Source of the DNA: Bdellovibrionia bacterium
GTDB taxonomy: Bacteria; Bdellovibrionota; Bdellovibrionia; Bdellovibrionales; JAGQZY01
Length of the DNA stretch: 55,266 nucleotides
Direction of reading: 5' to 3'
Assembly (NCBI GenBank): GCA_030424665.1
Contig: JAUHWN010000008.1
Coordinates: 1-55,266 of the forward strand
Shown here: positions 1 through 8,541 of the stretch, in pieces
Position numbering within the stretch: the first letter of the stretch is position 1
Layout: each line of letters starts with the position of its first letter
Notes under the pieces: model-generated
Databases searched by the model: none
The model's input: only the letters and a program-made list of their open reading frames with translations
What the model was told of the DNA's origin: nothing
Position numbers and translations under genes: made by a program

Positions 1-2493
1 GAAGTCGAGAAGGTTTTGCTCTTCTTCGGCAATTTTTCTAATGAGTGGTTGAAATTCAGGTTTTTGTCTCATGTAATCGTAGAAAATTCGAACGCGACCA
101 AGAATTCGCATGGCCTTGTACCAAAGGTAACCTTCGCGACTCCACGAAGACGTTCCCGACTGGTTCGTAAACGAAAACAAGGTTGTTACGATATTGTCTT
201 TGATCCCAACAAAGTAGTTATCGACAATTTCTCCGGCCTTATTCCCACGATCAAAGCGATTACAATAGGGATCTACACCGAGTGTGGCCTCATAGTCATT
301 ACAAGTGGGCATGAAAGCCGTTTTATACTCAGGATTTTCCGGATCAGCCTCAGGAATGATTCCGTTACCCGGAACTGAAGCAAATTTGAAATCTGGAGTA
401 CTCGCCTCATCCTTATATGTAGGATATTCTCCCCGGTAAATATATCTGAGTGAAAGAATATCTTGAATACCGGGCTTCATATCTTCATAGGTCGTTAAGA
501 TCTCTGAGCGCGGATCGCGATAACCCATGACAGACGTGGTATTGGTAAAGCCCTTTTCTTTTGTGGCAAGAGCTTTCAAGCCCTGGCGTTCAGCTTCGGT
601 ATCACCGTCGGCGAAGCCATCAATGTATTTCGCTGGAACGGTACCGTCTTTGGGCACAATGTTTTCTTTAAACTGGTGACCGAGACCGAGCATGTGACCC
701 ACTTCGTGTAAGAGAAGTTCTTTTACGATGCGTCTCATACCGGTGACGTAATCGAGGTTGTTTTCGCGATTAGACATTTCAAGAAGCCAGCTTCCGGCAA
801 TATCTATAAATCTTCGGTCAAGATCTTGGGTATGTCCATTGGTCCACGCAAAGGCTGTGTTTTGATCAAGGCTTTCAACGCCCGCTGTGATGTCTTCGGT
901 TCGAAGCTCTGTTGGGTCAATAGGTGTCTGAGCAACAGGAGTCGTGCTGGGCTCTTGAGACATTCTTAGTGGTATCGGCTGATAACCCATTAGACTCTGC
1001 CAGCTAAATCCCCGGGAAACCCTTTGGGATTCTCGAAGCATTTGCGAAAATTCTTTTTGCGCATCCTGCATAAGAAAGGCCGTGTACTGGTTTATCTTTC
1101 TTTGATTATCAGGAACATTTAAATCAAGACCGAGACTCTCACCGATCATGCCATCAAGACCCACGGGATCGTTAAAACCCATTTGCGCCATGAAATCCTG
1201 GTGCAGCCCATCGGCCTTAGACATTTCTTGAATAAACTGAATACTCTCTTTTGGTAGCTTCAGGTTGTGGAGCTGAGTCATGGACTGGGACGAAACTTCG
1301 CCCGTAGAATCCGTTGGTAAAAAACGCTTTAAGTAGCGCTCGATCATGCCACCAAAAATACTGACTCCACCCCATTTAATTTGCCCGTTGAGCACATCGG
1401 CTTGGGCCATACCAATTCCGAGGGGGCCGTACATACTGATTTCTTTATCACTAATCCACTTGATAGTGGGATAGCGCAAATCAAAGGCGTATTCGTGCTC
1501 CACATCGGTCACAAGTTTTAAATATTTTTTGTAATTACTGCGGTAGTTACCAAGACCTTCAAACACTTGAGTAAAGGCGATGTTCCACTCTTTGATCACG
1601 TCTTCAGCAATGGGCACATATTCTTCCGGAAAACCGTGAAGATAAATTTCTTGGGGGTTTTCTGGGTCCAGCTTCCAGTGGGCGGCACTGAGGGCTTGAT
1701 AGACACCATCGTGTTTCTTACCCATGACGTGAAGAACATTTAAGAACTTAGCATTGCGATCGCTGTAGGACACTGGCTGAAAGCTCGGATCGTGATCAAA
1801 CTCTAGAAAGTTAAAACGAAATCGCCCCTGGTACTCAGAACCGATAATACTACTGGTAACGTTGGCGGTAAAAGCTAAGTAACTCTTGCCATTGTGCTCA
1901 GTCATTTCGATGTCATCGACACTCGTAATGCGGCTTCCGCCCCAAAGAACACCGTAGCTCTTATTCATAATTTGTGTGCTCGAAAAAGCGAGCTTCATGT
2001 AGGGTCTGGCATCCCACATACTGCGACTGCTATTTTCGACGGTATCGTTGGTGGTTCGCCCGCGAGAGTCCCTGGCTTTTTCGAGGTAGTAGTGCTTTGT
2101 AATCGGGATGCGAATCATTTCGGTCCAGCGATCGGGCTCATCCGGAAAGCTTGGATTAATTAAAACACCGATGAGGGCGTCTTCTGTGATTTTAAATTGA
2201 ATATTACAGTGCTCAGCGCGCTGGTAGTTATGCGTAATAAAGCGCTTGCCCCAAAAACCTGCGGCCGAAACCGAAGCCCAACCACAAAGAAAGGTCTTAC
2301 TTTTGTTTTGGTTTTTAGAAACAAAGAATCCCTTTGAGATTTCTTTATCGGTGGGAGCTGGAGTTTCTCCTTCGGGAGTCTTAAAGCTACAATGGGTCAG
2401 CCCTAGGACAAAACTTGTGAGGGCGGCCACTTTCAGTGCGCTTGAGCCCAAACTCTTCACTTGCTGCCAATAAGGTAATTTGAAAACGTTCAA
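1..2493 (-). CDS. Exported metzincin-type zinc metalloprotease, C-terminus cut by window edge
   Basis: Open frame from a TTG start at 2493, preceded by a strong GGAGG site, running 831 codons to the first base of the window without a stop. The N-terminus has a hydrophobic stretch ending in LGLTHC (Cys35), a possible though atypical lipobox. The metzincin zinc signature HEVGHMLGLGH is at residues 596-606 and a Met-turn-like SVMGY at 654-658, so the catalytic domain is intact as far as seen. The first 550 residues are not recognised; they may be a large propeptide or substrate-binding region. The protein probably hydrolyses proteins outside the inner membrane. The true 3' end lies beyond the window. 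Family assignment is confident from the motif; substrate unknown. Confidence 0.85.
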   Translation of the reverse strand, partial: MNVFKLPYWQQVKSLGSSALKVAALTSFVLGLTHCSFKTPEGETPAPTDKEISKGFFVSKNQNKSKTFLCGWASVSAAGFWGKRFITHNYQRAEHCNIQFKITEDALIGVLINPSFPDEPDRWTEMIRIPITKHYYLEKARDSRGRTTNDTVENSSRSMWDARPYMKLAFSSTQIMNKSYGVLWGGSRITSVDDIEMTEHNGKSYLAFTANVTSSIIGSEYQGRFRFNFLEFDHDPSFQPVSYSDRNAKFLNVLHVMGKKHDGVYQALSAAHWKLDPENPQEIYLHGFPEEYVPIAEDVIKEWNIAFTQVFEGLGNYRSNYKKYLKLVTDVEHEYAFDLRYPTIKWISDKEISMYGPLGIGMAQADVLNGQIKWGGVSIFGGMIERYLKRFLPTDSTGEVSSQSMTQLHNLKLPKESIQFIQEMSKADGLHQDFMAQMGFNDPVGLDGMIGESLGLDLNVPDNQRKINQYTAFLMQDAQKEFSQMLRESQRVSRGFSWQSLMGYQPIPLRMSQEPSTTPVAQTPIDPTELRTEDITAGVESLDQNTAFAWTNGHTQDLDRRFIDIAGSWLLEMSNRENNLDYVTGMRRIVKELLLHEVGHMLGLGHQFKENIVPKDGTVPAKYIDGFADGDTEAERQGLKALATKEKGFTNTTSVMGYRDPRSEILTTYEDMKPGIQDILSLRYIYRGEYPTYKDEASTPDFKFASVPGNGIIPEADPENPEYKTAFMPTCNDYEATLGVDPYCNRFDRGNKAGEIVDNYFVGIKDNIVTTLFSFTNQSGTSSWSREGYLWYKAMRILGRVRIFYDYMRQKPEFQPLIRKIAEEEQNLLDF

Positions 2494-2895
2494 GGTATTC
2501 CTCCAAAACCAATCGAGCCCAGTGGCTCATTTCTACCGCTCGGAGGGTATTGGTTGTGACGAATAACGAGATCGAATCTATTTTGCCTGTGAATCTGAGG
2601 TCCCTACTCGATTCTTCGGCTAGCACAGCTTTTAAGTCCAAAACCAACAAACGTCCGAGAACCCCGTTGGTAAGTACAAGATTTATTCCAGGACATCTAT
2701 ATATGGCTTGCTACATAAGGCTCTAAAACGCGGTGATAACTGTTTGGAATCACCGATCTATTTTTATTGAATTGGGGGACCGAATAATTATTACAAAGTC
2801 CCTTGCTGACTTTTTTGGTCACAAGGGGCTTCGAAAAGGCGATCGAGGTGAAAAAATATTGTGAATTCAGTCACTTTCTACGCCTGCCCATCCCC
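2494..2895. other. Intergenic stretch upstream of the metzincin gene
   Basis: No credible gene. It should hold the promoter of the metzincin gene, but I cannot pick convincing -35/-10 boxes. At 2797-2830 there is a strong hairpin: AGTCCCTTG pairs with CAAGGGGCT (one G-U) and continues with TGAC/GTCA around a TTTTTTG loop. No clear T-run follows it on the minus strand, so I leave its role open. Confidence 0.4.
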
Positions 2896-2929
2896 AAAAA
2901 AAGAGGCCAAGGTGCTATGCCTTGGCCTC
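2896..2929 (-). terminator. Rho-independent terminator of the HExxH lipoprotein gene
   Basis: Perfect 10-bp stem GAGGCCAAGG / CCTTGGCCTC (2903-2912 with 2920-2929), 7-nt loop, followed on the minus strand by a run of seven T (2902-2896). It lies 64 bp past the stop codon of the minus-strand gene ending at 2993. Confidence 0.9.
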
Positions 2930-2992
2930 TTATCTCATTGTTTTTTTCAATTGTTATCTAAAATTCAAACCGAGTCCCGTAAAACCTTCGAC

Positions 2993-4264
2993 CTAGTAAG
3001 AAATTGGACGATTCGGGCTGTAGTCCTTGTACTCTTCACGAACATCACCCATGTTTTTCAAAGTCAGTGGGTAGTTCTCGTATTGACTCTTTTCGTTGTA
3101 AATCGCCGTAGTTTTTCCGAGCAAATAAAGTTGTAAGAAGTGATTGGCTTTTGCCAACATCTTAGCAATGCGCGCCTCTTCCTCGTCAGTAAACTCGTAA
3201 CCTTCTGGATTTTCTGAAAGCAATGTTCTACAAATTCGATTCATCTCAACTTGAATTTCATCAAAAAGGTAATAGGCCGTAAAAAAGTCTTCGTTGTTCT
3301 GACTAAAGACACTCGCATAGGCGTGCTTCGGGTCGTTTGTAGGGATCAAGTAGAGAGTATCTTCAAGATGGGCCTGAATGTATCCACATGACATGGCCTG
3401 GGGGATTTGCTTTGTCCAAAGGGTCGAAACATAAAGCCCCGTATTAAATGCCACACCTGTTACCTTGTACAAGTAGCGGTTCACTTTCATCGAAACAGTC
3501 TGCTCGTAGACAAAAAGAATGTAGTCTTCTAGAGTTCGGGCTTCTTCTTTATAGCCAACGATGTGTGAAAGCTCGTGGAACCAAACCGCGTAAACATGCT
3601 TTTTCAAACTCTCAGGCGGTATGCGCTGCATACGTGTAAGGCTAAAGCAAATGTCTGCACCGAGTTCAAAGGCCGTCACGCTGGCATCGGCTGGAGACCC
3701 GTCCATCTCAACACAGTCATCTTCGATCAGCTTAATTTCTGTGTTTTCGATCATACTCGTCAGAGTCATCCACTTAAGGTAGAAATCGGTCCAATGATCG
3801 AGTTCATCGTCATCCATTTCTTCAAATGGTTTCGGAAGAAGAGTTTTGAAAACGTAGTTACCAGGAAAGAAAATTCGAAGCAGCATATCATTGGCCTGAT
3901 CGGCATCGGCATGATTAAAGTCCCCGATAAATCGCGAGCGCGTGGCAAACTCATCTTCGATGAGTTCACTACGTACTTCTAAGATCGTATTTCGCACTTG
4001 CTCGATGGTACTAAACTTATTGTTGGTACCACCTGAATCGCCCTTGCCTTCGCCAGTACCGATGGTTGAATGATCATCACCACCGCCCATGGCATCTGGC
4101 AATTGACCCGTTCCCGATCCACCTGCTGAATCAATACCTGGGTTGCCACCAAAATTTGTTTGCGTTCCGTTGATTGGACTATCGCCATTTTCGATACAGG
4201 CCGTAAGGGTTGCGATCAGTCCGAGTAGAACTAAAGATTTTAAAATTTGTTTAAAAAGTGTCAT
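2993..4264 (-). CDS. Lipoprotein with HExxH zinc-protease-like motif
   Basis: 423-residue lipoprotein: signal peptide with lipobox LTAC (Cys23), then a Gly/Asn/Ser/Asp-rich linker to about residue 82, then a mostly helical domain. HELSH at 230-234 followed by GYKEEARTLEDY gives an HExxH motif with acidic residues 6-7 positions later, which may be a gluzincin-like zinc site. A Cys pair (184, 206) could form a disulfide. No specific peptidase family recognised. It sits between the metzincin gene and a divergent TIGR02147 regulator, suggesting co-regulated surface proteolysis. HExxH motifs also occur by chance, so the catalytic call is tentative; the lipoprotein call is firm. Confidence 0.7.
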   Translation of the reverse strand: MTLFKQILKSLVLLGLIATLTACIENGDSPINGTQTNFGGNPGIDSAGGSGTGQLPDAMGGGDDHSTIGTGEGKGDSGGTNNKFSTIEQVRNTILEVRSELIEDEFATRSRFIGDFNHADADQANDMLLRIFFPGNYVFKTLLPKPFEEMDDDELDHWTDFYLKWMTLTSMIENTEIKLIEDDCVEMDGSPADASVTAFELGADICFSLTRMQRIPPESLKKHVYAVWFHELSHIVGYKEEARTLEDYILFVYEQTVSMKVNRYLYKVTGVAFNTGLYVSTLWTKQIPQAMSCGYIQAHLEDTLYLIPTNDPKHAYASVFSQNNEDFFTAYYLFDEIQVEMNRICRTLLSENPEGYEFTDEEEARIAKMLAKANHFLQLYLLGKTTAIYNEKSQYENYPLTLKNMGDVREEYKDYSPNRPISY

Positions 4265-4373
4265 CTCTTAATCCTTGTTAGGGTTTCTATCCCAGCGCTT
4301 GCCGGGCTACAAGGTGAAGTTAACCAGTGCCTGCCTCGAAAAATAGGTTTTAATAATTAAATATTATGGATTT

Positions 4374-4393
4374 TTATAGCATTTTTGCTATAA
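4374..4393. promoter_or_regulatory. Palindrome overlapping a -10 box in the divergent promoter region
   Basis: TTATAGC / GCTATAA inverted repeat around an ATTTTT loop in a very A+T-rich region. The right arm overlaps TATAAT (4389-4394), a plausible plus-strand -10 for the TIGR02147 gene. This is a candidate operator for the divergent pair (2993-4264 and 4506-5333). No good -35 is seen. Confidence 0.4.
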
Positions 4394-4505
4394 TTATAGA
4401 TCTAAATGCCTGATTTTAGGTGACCGCCGGGCAGTTTTTATAAAATCGGGCCCCATTTGGGCTTTTGGTGATGGCCTTTAAAAAGTTGAAATTCAGGGAG
4501 TAGAA

Positions 4506-5333
4506 TTGGACAAGACTTTATTTGAATACAACTCCTATAAAGAGTTCGTCCTCGATTGGGTATCTGCCCAAGCCAAAGGGGGCCGTGGCGAGTTTTCGCG
4601 CATCTCAAAACACTTGGGCCTCCATCAAGTGGTGATCTCCCAAACCTTTCGCGGCGAAAGGCATCTCACCGATGAAGCCGCCTTTAAGCTCTGTACTTAC
4701 CTGCGCTTTAGCCAAACCGAAATTGATTTTTTTATGGCGCTCCTGCGTTTTGAAAAAGCCGGCGAATATCACCTAAAGCGCTACTACAAAGATAAGCTCG
4801 AAGAACTTCGCAAAAAAGCCGCCAAGGTCTCGGGAAGAATCGGGAGCCACCAAGCATTGGGAGATGAAGAAAAGGCCCAGTACTACAGTCAGTGGATTTA
4901 CTCTGCCATTAGATTGGGTGTCGATCTAGAAGGGGTTTCAAGCCTTGAAGATCTCATCGAGCATCTTAAATTAAGCCCGACTATTGTGGCCGATGCTTTG
5001 GAGTTTTTATTAGAAAGTGGCCTTGTTGAAAAAGACAAAAAAGGAAATTTAGAAACTGGCCCCACACTCATTCACGTTGATAAGAAATCCCCACTAGTTG
5101 TATCTCACCATCGCAATTGGCGCTTAAAAGCTTTAGAGAAGTACGCCGAGACCACCGATGAAGACTTGTTTTTTACCCTGCCCATGACTTTATCTCGTGA
5201 GGATGCCCTTCGATTTCGCGAGATGCTTCTTGATGTGATTTCTAAAATTACCGGGCAACTTGAACCCTCCCCGCCCGAGCAATTGAGCTGTCTTGGGATC
5301 GATTTTTTCAAGGTCCTCGCACCCTCAGAATAG
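4506..5333 (+). CDS. TIGR02147 family protein, putative transcriptional regulator
   Basis: 275 residues, close to the usual length of TIGR02147, a family known mainly from Fibrobacter and Bdellovibrio. The family signature opening (YNSYKEFVLDW) is at the N-terminus. Residues about 28-60 (SRISKHLGLHQVVISQTFRG) read as a helix-turn-helix, and about 135-185 (LIEHLKLSPTIVADALEFLLESGLV) as a winged helix. Start is TTG with GGGAG upstream. It is divergent from the HExxH lipoprotein gene, which it may control. Family assignment is strong; DNA binding is inferred from the HTH. Confidence 0.85.
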   Translation: MDKTLFEYNSYKEFVLDWVSAQAKGGRGEFSRISKHLGLHQVVISQTFRGERHLTDEAAFKLCTYLRFSQTEIDFFMALLRFEKAGEYHLKRYYKDKLEELRKKAAKVSGRIGSHQALGDEEKAQYYSQWIYSAIRLGVDLEGVSSLEDLIEHLKLSPTIVADALEFLLESGLVEKDKKGNLETGPTLIHVDKKSPLVVSHHRNWRLKALEKYAETTDEDLFFTLPMTLSREDALRFREMLLDVISKITGQLEPSPPEQLSCLGIDFFKVLAPSE

Positions 5334-5413
5334 GTGCCAAGCCCCTGAAATCGCTGAATTTGCTGAAAATTCCATCAACTTCTTGTGTTTTCTACTAATT
5401 TTCAGGTGCCGGG

Positions 5414-5442
5414 TTGACTTTTAGTTCAATAATCGTCATAAC
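5414..5442 (+). promoter_or_regulatory. Promoter of the tRNA-Lys/tRNA-Glu pair
   Basis: TTGACT at 5414-5419 and CATAAC at 5437-5442 with a 17-nt spacer, ending 19 bp before the first base of tRNA-Lys. Both boxes are near the sigma-70 consensus. Confidence 0.6.
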
Positions 5443-5461
5443 TACCATCTCTTTTTGGTGT

Positions 5462-5537
5462 GAACCGGTAGCTCAGTTGGTAGAGCATCTCCCTTTTAAG
5501 GAGAGGGTCCATGGTTCGAGCCCATGGCGGGTCACCA
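5462..5537 (+). tRNA. tRNA-Lys (anticodon UUU)
   Basis: 76-nt cloverleaf with encoded CCA. D-arm GCTC/GAGC, anticodon stem TCTCC/GGAGA with loop CTTTTAA (anticodon TTT), T-arm CATGG/CCATG with loop TTCGAGC, discriminator A73. The acceptor stem GAACCGG/GCGGGTC has two mismatches as read, A3-G70 and G7-G66, unusual for a functional tRNA. Confidence 0.88.
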
Positions 5538-5573
5538 TTTTTTTTTAGACTTTCTTACCAGAGAAGTCGTCCT

Positions 5574-5649
5574 GTCCCCTTCGTCTAGAGGCCCAGGACA
5601 TCACCCTTTCACGGTGAAGACACGGGTTCGACTCCCGTAGGGGACGCCA
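5574..5649 (+). tRNA. tRNA-Glu (anticodon UUC)
   Basis: 76-nt cloverleaf with encoded CCA. Acceptor stem GTCCCCT/AGGGGAC pairs perfectly, anticodon loop CTTTCAC carries TTC, T-arm ACGGG/CCCGT. It lies 36 bp after tRNA-Lys and is probably co-transcribed. Confidence 0.95.
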
Positions 5650-5841
5650 ATTAACTTCAGATCCACATCGCAATCCATCGCCTTTGAGAACTTCGGGTTC
5701 GGTCACGTACCGTTTGTACGCTCCCTTCACCTCTCAGCACCCAAAGGCTCGTCTTGCTCGTGTCTCTTTGTTAATTTTTTTTGTGATTACTTATTTGCGA
5801 TGTGGATTTGGAGTTAATTGCTTCTTTGGGAGTCGAACCCG
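5623..5841. repeat. Inverted partial duplication of the tRNA-Glu 3' region
   Basis: The 26 nt from the tRNA-Glu CCA onward (5648-5673) recur inverted at 5795-5820 with two mismatches. Directly beyond, 14 nt of the T-arm (CGGGTTCGACTCCC, 5623-5636) recur inverted at 5828-5841. Between the two blocks the acceptor-stem part is 11 nt in the tRNA and an unrelated 7 nt in the copy. It looks like a decayed inverted copy of the tRNA 3' end, at the border of the SIR2 cassette; a remnant of integration or of a lost second tRNA-Glu are both possible. Confidence 0.75.
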
Positions 5842-5856
5842 GCGGGTGAGACTCCC

Positions 5857-5906
5857 AGCGAGTTGAGAGCCACGAGCCTCTAGCGAGGGGCGAGGCTCAA
5901 CTCGCT
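5857..5906. repeat. Long palindromic hairpin before the SIR2 cassette
   Basis: Perfect 11-bp arms AGCGAGTTGAG (5857-5867) and CTCAACTCGCT (5896-5906) enclose a second inverted repeat GAGCCTC/GAGGCTC. G+C-rich, no following T-run; it lies 37 bp past the stop of the SIR2-like gene. It could stop transcription from either side or be a repetitive element. Confidence 0.6.
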
Positions 5907-5942
5907 CGCGACAGCGATGACGATTACCTTTTTCCAAACAAA

Positions 5943-7007
5943 TTAGACTTTTGAACTAAGCCCTCTCCAATACTCAGAAAAAAGATCGTAACACTTTTTA
6001 TTTACATTAAGTTCAAGTTCAATATTAATTCCGCCATCACCCAGTAGACCTAATACATCTCGCTGTATAACTTTGATGTCACTATTCGAAATCCCGTGTG
6101 CCGTACCGTAAACCATCCTAGCACTGCATGGCTCATTTGGAGTGAGTAGTTCCAAATTTTGTCGATGATAGGCAAAACCCAGAAAGACAATAATTTCTGC
6201 TTGAGATACCATTTCGTGTATTCTTGAAAGTCTCTTCTTATCTTGGATTTGCTCATTGAAGGTTAATATATTTTTAGAAATGTCAAAAATATTAACAGAA
6301 GTCGAACCGAATGATACGGAATTATCGGGTAAATTATTACCATCCACAGGTAGTAGCCCAACACTTCCATAAGGTCTAAGAACAACCAAATTCTGAAAAA
6401 TTTCTTTAACTGAATCGGCATTTAGTCCATAGTAGATTTGTAGAGCGTCAAATAAAAACTGCTCTACACACCTATCATAGTTAAAGTTGATAAATGAGAC
6501 ATTCTTGAATATGTCGTGAACCTCACTTTTAGAAACATTCTCAGTGAGTATTTGAAAAAAAGGTGAAAACCAAGTTTTTTCGATAGCATTAAGATCGATT
6601 TTTAAATGGGAATCTTTTTTATAAAGGCTACTAGAATTTTCTGCTTCAAGTATCGATTTTACTATGCCAAGCTTGCCACAAGCCTTAGCCAGTTGATCTT
6701 CTTTGTGAGCGTCTAACAGATTATCTATTGAAATTGCAATAGGAAGAGCATCCCTTAACTCCCAGGCTTTTTCTAAAAAAGGATTAATATCTTTTGGATT
6801 AAAATACTGGCCTAGAGAAGACATCTCTTCTGCATAGGATCTAATTGCTTGAGTAATTGACCTATCACCTGATATTTGCCTACTTCCAAATTCAAACCTG
6901 ATATCAATTTTCCTCGCTATAATCTCCTTCAACTGAGCACCTATTGGCAGCCCCACCTCAGAACTCGAGCCAGCTCCTAATATAAAAAGAGTCTTTGATC
7001 TAAACAA
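5943..7007 (-). CDS. SIR2-like (sirtuin-fold) NAD-binding protein, possible defence effector
   Basis: 354 residues. N-terminal GAGSSSEVGLP (11-21) is the Rossmann signature of SIR2-like domains; SIDNLLDAH (93-101) and NFNYD (174-178) match two further conserved blocks, and IIVFLGFAY (272-280) the C-terminal strand. Many stand-alone SIR2-like proteins of this kind are NAD-depleting antiphage effectors. Where those usually have a His-Gly block this protein has RPYGSVG (211-217), so the catalytic His may be missing. Start is TTG with GTGAGG upstream; the same leader recurs before the membrane protein gene. Last gene of a four-gene minus-strand cassette next to tRNAs. Fold confident, defence role inferred. 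Confidence 0.8.
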   Translation of the reverse strand: MFRSKTLFILGAGSSSEVGLPIGAQLKEIIARKIDIRFEFGSRQISGDRSITQAIRSYAEEMSSLGQYFNPKDINPFLEKAWELRDALPIAISIDNLLDAHKEDQLAKACGKLGIVKSILEAENSSSLYKKDSHLKIDLNAIEKTWFSPFFQILTENVSKSEVHDIFKNVSFINFNYDRCVEQFLFDALQIYYGLNADSVKEIFQNLVVLRPYGSVGLLPVDGNNLPDNSVSFGSTSVNIFDISKNILTFNEQIQDKKRLSRIHEMVSQAEIIVFLGFAYHRQNLELLTPNEPCSARMVYGTAHGISNSDIKVIQRDVLGLLGDGGINIELELNVNKKCYDLFSEYWRGLSSKV

Positions 7008-7082
7008 AAAAACCTCACATGAAATACCTAGAAAGCACTGCAGGAACTTTGAAAATAATTCCAGAGTGCAATTGAAAGCTGT

Positions 7083-7640
7083 TTATTCGTATTTTTTAAA
7101 ACATTCGTTAGCACTTTTCTTTCGTTCTATTTTGAAATAAATATTAGGAAAACCTTTAGCTTTCAATTCGTCTTTAAGCTTTTTGTAATCGTTTTCCTTA
7201 ATCCCATTACTTAAGTTGATAATTAGTCTAAATCTGTCACTCTGGCTAAATCCACAAAACTTTCCAAGATATAACCTCGAAACTTGCTTCATTGACTTCT
7301 CTCTTTCCTTAATGGAAGCTATCTCTGAATGAGGGTATTCAACCCTAACTTCTTCGATATTAGGATTTCCCTCTGCTAACTTCAAAAATTTTACAGTAAA
7401 CTTATGTTGGTCAAGAGAGCTAACTGCTAAACAAGAGTTTTCGTCCTCCATTACTGTGTAATCTCTATTCGGCTTTGATCCCTCTTGCCCCTGACAGTTG
7501 GTATAGTGGATACTATCGTCAAAAAACTCATACTCCTTTACATATATGTTTTCTCCACTTTTTCTTGGGATCAGTACCGCTTCACTAGCGACCGATTGGA
7601 TGGGAATGTTGATAATAAATAATAGATAAATTACTGACAT
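7083..7640 (-). CDS. Exported protein of unknown function in the SIR2 cassette
   Basis: 185 residues with an N-terminal hydrophobic segment (VIYLLFIINIPIQSVASEA) that reads as a signal peptide cleaved near residue 19. The mature part is mixed alpha/beta with four cysteines (in TNCQG, NSCLA, KFCGF and NECFK), fitting two disulfides in the periplasm. Its start overlaps the end of the upstream membrane protein gene by 10 bp, implying translational coupling and a shared role. No family recognised. Confidence 0.65.
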   Translation of the reverse strand: MSVIYLLFIINIPIQSVASEAVLIPRKSGENIYVKEYEFFDDSIHYTNCQGQEGSKPNRDYTVMEDENSCLAVSSLDQHKFTVKFLKLAEGNPNIEEVRVEYPHSEIASIKEREKSMKQVSRLYLGKFCGFSQSDRFRLIINLSNGIKENDYKKLKDELKAKGFPNIYFKIERKKSANECFKKYE

Positions 7641-8491
7641 TCAACAAATGCTCTTTTCTTTTCCTCTTCAAACTCCAGAGAAAAATTTTGAAGTGCTTTT
7701 ATAGAACTACTACTGAAAGAAATATAGTCAAAATAACCGTCTGGTGACTTACGCTTTATCGTTATATAGTCCTTATCAGAGTGAAGGTAAAATCCAACGT
7801 GCTGAACTTCGAGGTAGTCTCGCACTATAATTGCTTTTAAAGAACTGCAAATTCTTTTAGAGAAACTATTAGATTCATATTCAAATGCAGCCACTGAATT
7901 GATCATGAGAATTAAATGCACAGGTAGAAATACAATCAAAATAATAGTACCACTAGAAAAGAACTTAAGACTGCAAGAATCTTTCTTTCCTTTGATAGCC
8001 TTATTAAGTTTATCGCAAAAATATTTTATAAAAAAACTAAGGAATATCAAACTAGAAAGGAGCTTAATCATATAAGATGTGATAACACTTGAAAAGGTTA
8101 TCGCGACTACTATAAGTAAAAAAAGAGCTTTGAATACATTAGCAAATTTTTCCTTACCCAAATCAGATAAAATGTTAAAAAAGATCCGCTTTAACATTTC
8201 AAAAAAATATAATAAAGCTACTCCGACCAATATAAACCAGATTGGGTTTAAGGCGTTTAAGACTTCAATCAATGAATAAAACAAAGATTCACTCTCGAAA
8301 ACATTGGTGGAAACATAACCTGTAATCCTGAAACTTTTGAACTGATAGTAACCAAAAGTAGTTACTAATACTGAAATTGTCCAAAATATGGAACCTATAT
8401 GAAATTCTGTCTTAAAAAGAATGGACCGACATAAGCAGCACATTTTTTTTAAATTAGGACAAATATCTGATCTATTAAGCTTTAAAGGCAA
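7631..8491 (-). CDS. Polytopic membrane protein of unknown function in the SIR2 cassette
   Basis: About 286 residues. Four or five membrane segments in the first two thirds (around residues 35-52, 75-100, 115-160 as two, 180-205) and a soluble C-terminal domain of about 80 residues. I prefer the TTG at 8491 over the GTG at 8497, because GTGAGG then has normal spacing and matches the leader before the SIR2-like gene. Overlaps the following exported-protein gene. A membrane protein plus periplasmic protein next to a SIR2-like protein suggests a sensor or membrane-acting arm, but no family is recognised. Confidence 0.65.
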   Translation of the reverse strand: MPLKLNRSDICPNLKKMCCLCRSILFKTEFHIGSIFWTISVLVTTFGYYQFKSFRITGYVSTNVFESESLFYSLIEVLNALNPIWFILVGVALLYFFEMLKRIFFNILSDLGKEKFANVFKALFLLIVVAITFSSVITSYMIKLLSSLIFLSFFIKYFCDKLNKAIKGKKDSCSLKFFSSGTIILIVFLPVHLILMINSVAAFEYESNSFSKRICSSLKAIIVRDYLEVQHVGFYLHSDKDYITIKRKSPDGYFDYISFSSSSIKALQNFSLEFEEEKKRAFVECQ

Positions 8492-8541
8492 AAACACCTC
8501 ACACGAAAAATCATTTTTGAACTAAACCACCTCACTCTGAT

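Noticed and set aside
3575..3982. 135-residue plus-strand ORF
   Set aside because: Antisense of the HExxH lipoprotein gene, which has a signal peptide, lipobox and terminator.
5545..5730. Minus-strand ORF across the tRNAs
   Set aside because: It is the antisense of tRNA sequence, a well-known spurious reading of tRNA loci (the RESNPC-type peptide).
5684..5866. Plus-strand ORF after the tRNAs
   Set aside because: Spans the inverted tRNA copy; no ribosome site and no sensible product.
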